Below are positions 24,151-35,800 of a DNA stretch of 64,000 bases, in pieces. How positions within the stretch are numbered: position 1 is the first letter of the stretch; each line of letters begins with the position of its first letter. The stretch is from positions 57,653,776-57,717,775 of the forward strand of contig OY829326.1 in assembly GCA_963691655.1 (NCBI GenBank), read 5' to 3'. Position numbers and translations under genes: made by a program. The DNA is from Toxonevra muliebris (lineage: Eukaryota > Arthropoda > Insecta > Diptera > Pallopteridae). The notes under the pieces are model-generated. The model made no database searches and was not told the origin of the DNA. It saw only the letters and a program-made list of their open reading frames with translations.

Positions 24151-25829
24151 TAAAAAATCAAGCTACTTCACTTCATTTATTTCACTTCAAGTTACTTCAC
24201 TACTACTCATTATGACATTAAAAACACCTGTACTCCTTCATCAAAGCCAGAACACTCCAGCTGTGTGATTTTATCCGACTACAATTGTATTTGTTTAACT
24301 TAAATATTGTCACTAGCGCATCCTGCAAAGGTCCGAGAAGAGCAGAAAAGGAGGGTGTGAAAAAGTATGACATTTGCGAATGCTCTTCATTAAATATTAA
24401 ATAAAGGCGGCCGTAGGAACAAATTGTTTTTCGTGTTTTTTTTTTTTGCTCCTGCTGCTTTGTTTGTGCTTTGTTTATTTATATTTGCTTATCGTTTATC
24501 ATTTTACCTACGGTTTTTGCTATCGTCTTTCTTTGTTGGAATAATAATAACAACAAAAATAACAGCAGTAATAGAATATAAAGACAACATTGTACAAAAT
24601 CGCTGATAAACAACACGCAACATTACTATATTACAAGTAGACAATGTCCTGAAACTTTTTCTATGGACATTTAACATAGAGTGTTTATTTTTGTAAGCAT
24701 CAAGTATTGATGTCATTTTGCAAATAAATAATAAAAAAAAAAATTTTGGAAGAGGCAGAAAAAAAGAAAGAGAGTTAGACTTACATAAAAATAACAAATA
24801 AAAATACATTAAACAAACACAAACACAGAAATACAATTTTTGTTAATATTAGTAATTGTGACATTAAATGAAGAAACACAAAATAACCAACCAAACAGAA
24901 AAATAATAGCTCTTGGCGCCCACTATAAATATTTTAAATGCAACATTTCTGTATGCATACATGTGTGTGTGTGTATATTTGATTATATCAGAATTGTAGG
25001 TGTGAGTGAAAATTTAATTTCCACTAGCACTTTATTGTTGTGTGCTATTATATTCTAATTGAATTTATGTAATTTATAATTATTTATTATTGTTTAGGTT
25101 TGAATGTGTCAGTTACTATATATATCTCTATAGGTATGTATGAGGGTGTGTGCACATTTTCCTTTCATTGTATTTTGTTGAATTGCCGTTTGTTGTTATA
25201 TGAAATTGTAACATTTTACTGCATATTTTCGCGCGTCATCGATACATATATATGCATAAATGTGAATGTAAGTTTATTGGATATAGAATTGCTCAAATTG
25301 TTATTGTTTTTGTTATTGTTGTTTTGTCAGTATACGTGATAACATCAGAAATTATTATTGCATTATTTGTTATCATTTGATAGTAATCTTAATTACATTT
25401 GTAGCTGTTGTTATTGTTGTGGTGGTGGTGGTGTCTGTTGTTATTATTGAAAATTATTGGTGAGGAAATACAATGTCTGATTTAAAACTCTGTTCTCAAA
25501 ATGATAGCAAACTATAAACTGTATATTTCGTGTATTAGAAATTCAATTGCAATGTTGCTGTGCGTTTAGATATCGGAAAATAAAAAAATTATTGTTATTT
25601 TTGTTTCGAGTAAATTATATGGTACGTTGTTGTAATTATTGTGAAAAGCGCAATCAATCGCTTAAAGTTTTTATTTGATTGAGGTCTTACTTTTGAAGAT
25701 TTCAGATCATATTCTTGAAAATATCTAAGTTTGTTATAGGCACCACTTGTTATATTAAATGCTGGTTTCAGTATTTTATGTAAATCATGTTGGTTTTTCC
25801 CATTCATTTTGGTATTTTCTATTACAGTA
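24151..25829. other. Intron-like DNA, no gene
   Basis: T- and A-runs, a GT run near 24962-24975 and GTTATT/GTGGTGGTGG triplet tracts near 25405-25445. A 110-codon minus frame at 24504-24836 is low in complexity and has no recognisable family. Confidence 0.5.
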
Positions 25830-26515
25830 TTAATGTAACGAAGTATTTGCTATACTGAAGGTTGTTCTATACTGAACTCTGTTCTATACTGCAATTAGTT
25901 TTATTCTAAATTTAATTCTTTACTGAACTATATTTTTTACTGAGGTGTTTTCCATACTGTATCCAGTTCTTTAATGAATTCTATTCTATACTCAAGCCTA
26001 TTCTATAATGAATTCTATTCCAAACTGAACTATATTCTTTACTGAACTCTGTTCTATACTGAAGTCTATTCTATGTATATGGACTCAGTCTTATGCTAAA
26101 GTTCGATCTATACAAAACTATGTTCTATACTGAATTGTATTGTACACTAAACTCAGTTTTATACTGAAGTTTGTGCTATATGGAAATTTGCTATATATTG
26201 AACTCTATTTTATACTTAAATCTGGTCTATACTGAGGTCTTTTCTATATTGAATTCAGTTTTATACGAAACTCTATTCTATATTGAATTCTGTTCTATAT
26301 TAAACTTTATACTAAACTGAAGTCGGCTCTATGCTAAACTGTGATCTGCACTTGATTCTGTTTCATACTCTTTCATTCATTCTGGGTTTAAATCTATATT
26401 GAATATTTTTCTATAATTAAACTCATTCTATTCTAAACTCTGATGCATAGTAAAGTTTATTTTATTTTAAACTTTGTTCTATAGTGTAGTGTATTCTATA
26501 CTGACCATATACTAT
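25830..26515. repeat. 17-bp minisatellite, left block
   Basis: Units are exactly 17 nt for long stretches: TTCTATACTGAACTCTG, then ttctatactgcaattag, ttttattctaaatttaa, ttctttactgaactata and so on. The consensus is TTCTATACTGAACTCTR. Divergence between neighbours is high but the period is kept. The same unit resumes at 27240 after a BEL/Pao fragment, so the two blocks were probably one array. Confidence 0.88.
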
Positions 26516-26517
26516 GT

Positions 26518-27170
26518 TTGATGGAGGGTCATTGGGTAAGACGCACAATTTGACTATGGGTCGTTTAAAAACTCCGTTTTGAGTACGGACATCAGCTACT
26601 CTGTTATGATTATCAGACCCACAGTAGACCTCAATTACTTGACCAAGGCGCCATTCACGTGGGGTAGTAGATCATCTTTTATGACGACTAGCTCATCTTC
26701 ATTGATGTATTTTTGAGGATATTTCCACTTGTATCTCTTATGCAATTCTTTGAGAAACTCGTCCTTCCACCGTCTGCTAAATTGATGGTGAAGAACCCTG
26801 AGTTTTTGCCACCGAGTAGAGAGAGACAGATATTCGGCATTCGGTTCCGGCAAAGCGAGAAGTGGCCCACCACGATGAAGATGACCTGGAGTAAGGGCGA
26901 GTAAATCTGATGGATCTTGGGACAGAGGAAATAGTGGTTGGGAGTTGAGAACGGCCTCTATTCGAGTTATGAGTTTGAGGAATTCCTCGAACGTAAACCT
27001 ATGCGACCCAGTGATTTTGATGAGTCTTGAAGCTCTTTACTCCGGATTCCCAGAGGCCACCCATGTGAGGTGCATTTGGCGGAATGAATGCCCATTCGAA
27101 ACCTTGGGTGCTGTATTTAGCTGATATATCAGTAGAAACCTCTTTTAGAAATTGAACAACTGAACAACAA
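26518..27170 (-). pseudogene. BEL/Pao retrotransposon fragment: integrase end and DUF5641-like tail
   Basis: The minus strand reads, from about 27160: EVSTDISAKYSTQGFEWAF, IPPNAPHMGGLWESGVKSFK (containing the third catalytic acid of the integrase), then FTFEEF, LITRIEAVLNSQPLFPLS, LSTRWQKLRVLHHQFSRRW, VIEVYCGSDN, VADVRTQNGVFKRPIVKLCV near 26540. This is the standard order of the integrase core end and DUF5641 region of BEL/Pao polyproteins. One-base frameshifts near 27015 and 26662 break it. Protease, RT and both LTRs are missing. It lies inside the 17-bp minisatellite. It cannot be functional. Confidence 0.88.
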
Positions 27171-27239
27171 AGAATAACGTTCTTTTTATTTAAACTTCTA
27201 TTTTCACTAATTTTCAGTGGTTTTCATATTCAAAGCCCC

Positions 27240-27815
27240 TACAAATTCGTAAACTGAACTCTATTTTATACTGTATTTTAAACTGGTCTATACTGTGGTC
27301 TTTTCTATACTAAATTCAGTTCTATACGAAACTCTATGCTATATTGAAGTCTGTTCTATACTGAAGTCTACTCTATATTGAACTCAATACTATACTGAAG
27401 TTTGTTCTGTACTGAACTCAGATCTGTAGTGAATTCCGTTTCATACTGTTTCATTCATTCAGAATTTTTTTCTATAATGAACACTGTTCTATACTTAAAC
27501 CCATTCTTTTCCGAATAATAATAATAATAGTAGTTCATTTACTGATAAAATACTGATCCAAACTAAAGTCTAAAGACTTGTAACGAAACTTCCTGGTTCC
27601 TTTTCTTTTAGTTAAGGTATGATAATTTTATGTCGTCACAGTCTTTTAAACGAAACTTTGTTCTATACTGAAGTGTATTCTATACTGACCATGTTCTCTA
27701 TTGAAGTCTGTTCTGAACTGATCCAAGTTCTAAACTGAATTCTGTGTTCCATATGAACTTTGTTCTATACTGAACTATATTCTATACTCAAGTCTGTTGT
27801 ACACAGTATCATATA
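27240..27815. repeat. 17-bp minisatellite, right block
   Basis: The same TTCTATACTGAACTCTR units as 25830-26515 continue here. They are interrupted at about 27510-27650 by unrelated AT-rich sequence with an ATA triplet run, then resume (ttctatactgaagtgta, ttctatactgaccatg). It ends near 27800 with 'ctcaagtctgttgtacac'. Confidence 0.82.
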
Positions 27816-30800
27816 TTTAAAAAAAAAACATACGATTATGTATTATATAGATGGGTCAAGAGTAGGAGGTAAAACTGCGGTAGGTTAACAAAACTTTTAA
27901 AGTAGACTTTAATCTAGATAGGAAGTTAGCATTATCACGAACATCATTTGAAATCTTCTTCTAGAGAATCTGAACCGATAAAATTAAATTCTATCAGCAG
28001 AATCAGAACTATTAAAGCACTCTATGTTGACTCCCAGGAGAACCAATAATACATTGCTAAACGTACTGGAGAATATCTTTGTAATTTACATGTGTATAAA
28101 TATATATTTTTTTATTGCCAATCAACCCATCAAGCTGCTTTCACTATACCTTCAAGCTATCTTCCTTTTCCGTCAGTTCTTAATGATTCTCAATGCTATT
28201 CATAAATGTTTTGAACCCTCAAACAAGCTTTTAATTTAATAACTCAATTTTTAGTGAAAATTAAATATCATATACATATGTGATATTTCGAATTGCATAT
28301 AACTTCAGCAATAACTTTCTGACATTACATAGAGTTTTCTAAATAATCGTTCAATTTAGTATACTTTTAGATGTTTTAAATTACAAAAGAATTAATTTTT
28401 GCACGACTTTTGTATGAAGAATTTTATCACACAAAAAACTAAGCTTGCCCACTTGCATCATTAAAATCTTAAATCATAATTTCAGAACGGTTTGATTTAT
28501 TTTTTTTTTTCCTAAAAAAAAGTGATACTCATTGTTCGTATTACATATATCTTTTTTCTTTTTTTTCATAATCTATTGTGTTTTAAATCCATTTATATTT
28601 TTACTTTCTTCCTAGATATAATTTCAACGAATGCCTTCCTTTTTTTATATACTTGTAAAAATGTAAGTTCTAGGATTTTTTTAAGAAAAGCAGAAATCAG
28701 CTAAAAAAAAAATAAAAAATGCAAAGGATGACAATTTCAGTTAAGTATAAGTATTATAGTATCAATAGCTACACTATAGTGATATATACCACGCCTCTCG
28801 TTTTATAGAGAAGATTCAAGCTTACGAGTTTATTCAATGTTCACTTTTGATTTCAGTATTTTCTGTTGTCATCAGCTCAACGATGAAAAGAAATCCATTC
28901 AGTAGAAGATTTCAATTGAATTACTTATAGATGATAAAAGAATAAAAGGAGACTCAATATATAAGTAGAAAAAATGTACAAAAAAAAAAAAAAAATATTA
29001 TGAAAAATGTATTTAATAAAGCGCGAGCAGCTTGAGAATTTAAGCCAAATATTTAAGATGCCTCTCGCTTTCAAATTATAACATCCGTTTTCCTAGTACA
29101 TATAACATAAACAAGAAGCAAAAAAGAATAATATTTGACAATAACAGCAATAGCAAAAAAAAAAAAAATAAATAAAAAAATAACTGCTGCTACTACCAAT
29201 GTCAACAACAATTTAAACGCTAATGATGACATTTTATTTTTCGTGCTACATCATAAAGCAGAGGGCATAATATTTTTTTTTGTTTTCTTTTTTACTAACA
29301 GCGAAAAAAAAAAATAAACAAAAAAGAAATTGTGCGTTTCCGTTTCCGGCTTTAGGATATACGCGCATTTTCCTTCGCTCTCTTTCACTCTCTCTTTCTT
29401 CTCTCTTTTGCCTTTAATTTTTTCTTCTCTCACACACTTTTGTGCTGTTCACTGCATAACAAATCATTTTTATTTTTTAGGTTGGTGGAAAGGCAATGCC
29501 GGATATGTATATGTATGAAAGGTGTGTATGTGTGTGTGAAGCGTCTTCCAGCATTATTCTTTGATATTCAGTAAAATGGCAAGCAGTTTTCTGTTTCCAT
29601 TAATATAAAAATTTATATTTCTAGTTCTATAGATAAGGAAATAGAATATTGCAAAAACTGAGACAGCTGCATGCCTTGAAATATACTTAAATATTTCAGA
29701 TGTAATATAAAAGTAGACTTGTAAAAGCAACAACAAAATATTATTTTAAAAGGCATTAAAATGTATTTAGTTTGTAAAAAAAAAAAAAAAATATATCTAC
29801 ACATACACATAGAAAATTTATATGCATACATGGCACGCAAGTATTATTAGAATTTATATCATAGCATGTATATGTCGAGCATGCTTTTAGGCTTGCGCTA
29901 ATGCCTTTTTACTTTCTTCATTTTTTATACATTTAGCTTTAACTAAAGCAGCTTCAGCTTTAACATAAGATTTTGTGCTACTTCTACTTTGATTTTTTCT
30001 TTTATTATTATCTTTGCAACCATGTATTGTTAGGAAAAGCGTGTATATGTATGCGTATAAATGTATACGGCAAATAAAAAAATCGATTTTTTCACACATA
30101 ACCACAAAAAAAAAAAAAAGAAAAAAACAAAATATATTTTCGCACTATATATTATTTGATTTTGTTGTTGTTATTTTACTTGTTGTGAGTGCAAGAGGAA
30201 GAGAGAGAGAGAAAAAAGGTCAAAACAATAAAAACCAATAGAGAAAATGATGCCTAAAGATTTGCTACAGCACGTTCTTCCTTTTCTGGTTTTTCTTTCA
30301 GTTCTTCTTCTTCTTCTTCTTTTGCTATTGCTGCTTTGAACTTTGTCTATAGGCTTTATTTTCTATAGCATATATATACATAGAGTATATATACTAAAAA
30401 CACGCATACGTACATATGTAGGTACATACATACATGCATTGAATGAATGAATGAATGCGAAAAACCCCCAATCAATACGTGTGAATTTAAGCTGATTAAA
30501 GAATTTGGTTGCTCTGCACAAAAATACTTAGTATGAATTTAGGCGAAGTATAGCAAAAATAAGAAAAATAAAAATAAAAAAATGTTGAAAAAGTACGGAA
30601 GAATGAAAGAAAATTTTTGTTGGCTTTATTGGTTTTACTTTTGTAGGATTAGTGTGAATGAATAACAAAAATAAAAAAAGAGAAAGAGAGAGTGTTGGAG
30701 TGGGGAAAAGAGAAAGCAAAGAGAATCAAAAGTTTCTTTTGTTCGTCGTTAGGGATTTGGTAAAGAATTTTTAATTTGCGAAGTATTAAAAGGATAACAT

Positions 30801-31600
30801 TTTTTCTTTTTTTTTTAAAAGCCAAAAGTAAGTACAACGTTTTGGAAAATAAACTTTCATAATATTTGTTAAATGTAAGAATATGTATAAGCAGAAGAGA
30901 AATTTGTTGCTGATTTAAAATTAAAATCGTTGAATAGAAAATTTTGAAAAGTGATTTTTGCGTGAAGTTTTAACCTACATAAATGAAAATACCGATTTAT
31001 AGAAGTGCAAATTATAAAAGAATTTTTATAATTTTTATTACAAGCACCTGCCATTAGATAGATATGGTAAGGAAAGCAAGTATTATTAAAAAACTGTTTG
31101 CAGACAAATAAAATTTTTAAATAAATATGAATTCATTTATATAAGAGGTGCATAAAAATACTACTACTGGTTTTCGGTAATCATTGTTTCTGAATTATTC
31201 TGCAGTTTTGTCTGGTCAATCTATAATATTCCATTGGGAAGTTGCCTTGCAGAACAAATTATTGAACAGCTAGAAGACATAAGTGGCTGTGATTAGTACA
31301 CTACTCATTGTAAAAGTAACGATGAAATATCTAAGGAAAGTTAAGGAGTGAAACCTCTTCACAACAAGAGACAGATTATATGGTAGACCATGCGAAACTC
31401 GGTGACCATTCCTAGCAGTTGTTTTAAGCCCCTTGCCAACAAGCCAACTTGCAATGGACTAGAAGGGACTGGAAGCAACTGCTAGGAAGCCTATGTAATG
31501 GTGTGTTGGTGTTACTTAGATATTAAAATTAGAAATAATGAAGAAGAAAATATTTATTTGGACTATTTTTGTTAATATCATGTTTGAAATCGTGTAACAC
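27816..31600. other. Intron-like DNA, no gene
   Basis: Mostly AT-rich with simple repeats: poly-A at 28980-28995, A-runs at 29155-29180 and 30105-30125, TTC repeats at 30303-30320 and GAAT repeats at 30441-30458. Near 27847-27890 a short YIDGSR translation recalls the start of an RNase H domain, but nothing downstream confirms it. A 13-nt inverted repeat (31409-31421 with 31476-31488) forms a possible stem. No coding region is supported. Confidence 0.5.
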
Positions 31601-31639
31601 GAATCGCATACATTTAGGTTAATATAAAAATTTAGAAAT

Positions 31640-32850
31640 TTCTCAAAAATAATGCGACATACTTTAACGGATTAACTTTAAAAATAAAAAAGTTGCTCAT
31701 AATCACAAAGTTTTTGGTGAAATGCGATGAAAGATGATATTTTAGCAAAAAATATTGTAGCATACTTTTAGGATTTTTTATAAATGAAACCAATTTAGTT
31801 ATATTTTAATATGAAATCAATTTTTAAAAAAAGTTATTTAATGTTAGAATAACAAAATCACAAAAAAAGAAACAAAGCATACTTTTAGGAAAAATTTGAA
31901 TATACAAAAATAATTTTTTTTTGTTTACGAGTCTTTACTGCAATAAAATAATGTAGTTCACTTTAACTTGAATACTGAAACTACACAAAGCCAAGATTTG
32001 CTAATCAAATTCGAAAACAAGTAATATAGCACCCTTCTATGATCAAATAAAGAAATTAATAAAAATTAAATTTTGTGTGTTTTTTTCTATAAAACACTAA
32101 GTTTTTAATTTTGAGTTTTGTGATATGAATTGAAAAATTATATTTTTATATATGTATATGTAGCAAAAAAATCACTCTGCATACTTTTTGGGGCTATTTG
32201 TGATAAAATTATGTAGCATACTTTTACTTCTTGAAAAAAATAATATTACAGATTTTTTTCAAAATATTATTATTTATATAGAATTCAGCTTTGAAATAGA
32301 TATTAAAGTATAAAAAATACGGAAAATTAATAGCATACTTTTTTCGTATTATTTTAATTAAGTTAACAAATATAAATTATATTACAGATATAACATATGT
32401 AATAAGTCTAAAATAAAGTTTTTAAATATATATTAGAATGTAAGCACTAAGGGAGTTTTAAAAAATAGTTTTGCATCACAAATTCATACCTAGAACCTAT
32501 ACAAAAATAATGTACCACACTTTCAAGAACAGCTTTAAAAAAATGTGAGCTGGAGTATCCATAATTTTGTGTATTTTTTATAATTTTTTTTTTTCTGTTA
32601 AAATATATGATCACATTTTATAGCATACAATAAGATGCTGTTAAAAATGTACCAGCCGGTAAATTGTATTGCAAAAATGTCAACAATTATTGCTTCGTTA
32701 AAATTTATTTTATATAGTTCTGCCCACATGCAAAAATAAATAGAAAAAAGTTTATTTGTCTTACTAAATAAAATAAAAAGATATAATCATCCCATAAAAT
32801 ATTTAAGAAAAATCGAAATATATTGCATAGTTTTAGGCGCTATATAAAAA
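31640..32850. repeat. Degenerate array with recurring 'GTAGCATACTTTTAGG' motif
   Basis: Variants of ATGTAGCATACTTTTAGGATT occur near 31660, 31758, 31876, 32030, 32178, 32212, 32330, 32510, 32622 and 32823, spaced 40 to 180 bases apart and all in the same orientation. Sequence between them is A/T-rich ('aaaataa...tttttt'). The regular recurrence marks an old tandem array. No open frame is associated. Confidence 0.6.
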
Positions 32851-35800
32851 CCAAAAAAAAAAATTGTGTCCTTATTAACGCTAACAATTTCAACATTGAG
32901 ATGAATCAAAGAATCAGAAAAATAGCAATAGAGTAAGATGAATAAAATAATACAATATCATGTCGCTTTCATTTATAACACATGGCAGCCTTATTAGTGT
33001 TTTATTTTTATTATTAGTTTTTCTTTTATATGCTTTTCGTATTTTTCTTTCTTGTATTACAACCAGCATGTGATGAAAAGAGGAAATATACGAAATGAAT
33101 TTGCTGGCTTCCACAAAACCAGTAGAAGAAGCAATAAAAATTGAGAAAAGAAGCCAATCATCATTTAAAGAAAATAAATTTTCTTTTTTAGTTTTTTGTA
33201 TACACACACACATACATACACACTCATTTCAAATTCAATTGAATTCAATTGAATTGAATGAGCAACAATCAGAAAGGACATATACATACATATGTATATG
33301 AAATATATGCTCATACATATGCAAGTATGTGTGTCGTTTGTCGCTTGATATTGATGTCAATTCAGCAAAACTAAAGAGAGAATGGTATATAATAGCAATG
33401 AAAATATAAGCCTAAAAGTTGCACTTTATATACATGTATTTCTGTTAAATTCTTTGTTAGAGCGCAAAAAGAAAATATCTATGACTATCGCTTATTGCCA
33501 ATTAGACAGAAAAATATGTAGTAGCATATTTTTCAAACGCAATTTAGCAAAAACATATATAGTAAATGAAGCTTATCATTGCTGACATATTTACAAATGA
33601 TTTGAAAGAAAATTTCACATCAATGCTATAACAAAACTTTGCATTGCTGTTTTTTTATATTGATACAAATGATGAAATAAAAATTCAGCAAAAAAAAAAA
33701 ATAAATAATAAGAATACATCAGTAATAACGAAATAGAAAAAGCCTAAATGTAGGCTATGAAAATGTTGAAAATGCAGAAAAAATGTAAGAAAAAAAGAAA
33801 CTTGAAAATGTAATCATGTGAAAATGAAAAGAAAAAAAACACCTTCGTAAAAAAGAAAGAAAATGAGAAAAGTTTGCTATTATTTTTATTATTTTTATTA
33901 CTCTTCTATTTCTTGTTTCTTCAACTTTTCTACTTTTGTAACTTATTCATACTGTAGTATGTATTTTTGCTGTTATTTTCATAGTTCATTGCTTTTCAAT
34001 TTGATGAATGTCTATAATAATCAGGCTACAAAACAACAGCAAGACAAAACAAAACAAAAGTTCATTTTCGTAGCAGTATAAAAATATATGTTTGAATGTA
34101 TGAGTATAGATATGCATGTATGTAAACGAGAGAGTTTTGGCATTGGTTGAAATGATGGTATTAGGCTTTAATACCAACTAAAGCTTATACACATGTACAC
34201 AAAAACACACACATCTATACATATTCAGAAGCACGCATTGTTTTGCACTGATAAGAAGTTGGTTGGTTGGTAGTAGTAGTAGTGAGTGCATATGTGTGTT
34301 TGAGAAATGTGCGGGTGTGTTTTTCCAGGAAATAACTCGATATGGGTTGAGTGACATACGCATATGATTGTATATTTGAAGAGACAGGCAGTACAGATAG
34401 ACAGACAGACAGTCAATGAATTTAGATATGTATGTATGTATATTTGTATACTCTAAATATTCAAATACACATTCGTATATATTTATTAGATGGAATTGTA
34501 GAAAGGTAATCAGCAATAACAGACGTTATAAGCAATTTTTTGTGCTGTCAATCTTCTACGATGTAAAAAAAAGGAGTGAAAGGTTTTTTGGAGAAGCACT
34601 GAAGTGTATTAGGAAAACGCAGAAGAATAGCGAGTGAAGTGCTATATTTTTAATTTAAAGTTTAGGTATTTTATATCTTATGTATTTGATTTATAAATAA
34701 TGCAAAAATATTTTTATTTTTTAAATTCGAAACTTATTTTTACATTACAATTATTTAGTTTAAATGATAAAGGAGCTTTAGTATAAAATATAATTTGTTT
34801 GATCTTAACATTTTAGATAAGGAAGATGTGAACTGATAATGATAAAGTCAAGTGCATTAAAATTTTGCTTAGTAAATGGGAGAAAAATCTAGACAGGTAT
34901 TTTATTCGACAGCTTAATTTTTATTGAATAGACTAAAAACAAGGGAAGCTAATTGTTCTTAAAAATTTCATTGGAAAACTTATTTGAAATATATGATATA
35001 CATTTTGCATTTTTCGAGAGACAATAAATTGCGAAGCTTCTTGCTTAAAAATAGGAAAATATATTTTTTTAAATTTTTTCTAGTTAAGTTTTTTCAAGAT
35101 TGAAGAATATTTTGCCATAAAATAGTAACACTGTGTGAATAATTTTTTAACATGAGTTTAAATTCCGGGTTGTAAGAGAAGAAGCTTTGCTGAGTACAGT
35201 TTCTCGAGGTTAATGAATTTAATGTTTTTTTTTTTACTTGAAATTCATAATACAGTCTAAGAATCTTTTTACAACAGAGTAATCGTAGTGTGACACTAAA
35301 AGAGAATATTTCTTTCAATATTTTTAATTTCATTTTACCTGTGTTTCAAACTAAAAAAACCCTTGCCACTATATTCAAGATATAAATTGAATGCTTGGAA
35401 AAAATCTTATATTCTTTATGACTACAAACATTTTTAAACATTTTTCATTCTCCCATAAACTCCCGATCTGTCTCTTTACCTCCATTTTCGGAGATTTTTA
35501 TTAAATTTTATAAAACCAGTTTACCAAATTGCCATACTGAAACAAGTATTGCGAATTTTGTATATATTTTATTTACTAAACATTTTTAGAAACGAGGATA
35601 ACGAGAGGAGGTGGACAGTTGATGTGAAAACAAGAAACATTTACTTTTACATCAGGAACAATTTTGTCCCAGGCATGAAACCTCAAACTGGAAGTGTGTA
35701 GGGGTTTCCAATAAGATGTATCCATTTTCATTTTTAAATAACACGCAAAGTATTTGGGATATCTCTTTCGTTTGAGAACTTCCCTTTCGAAGAAGTAATA

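Noticed and set aside
24504..24836. 110-codon minus frame.
   Set aside because: Repeat-driven composition and no recognisable motif.
33228..33258. AATTCAATTG palindrome cluster.
   Set aside because: Explained by short tandem duplication of AATTGAATTC-like words; no further structure.
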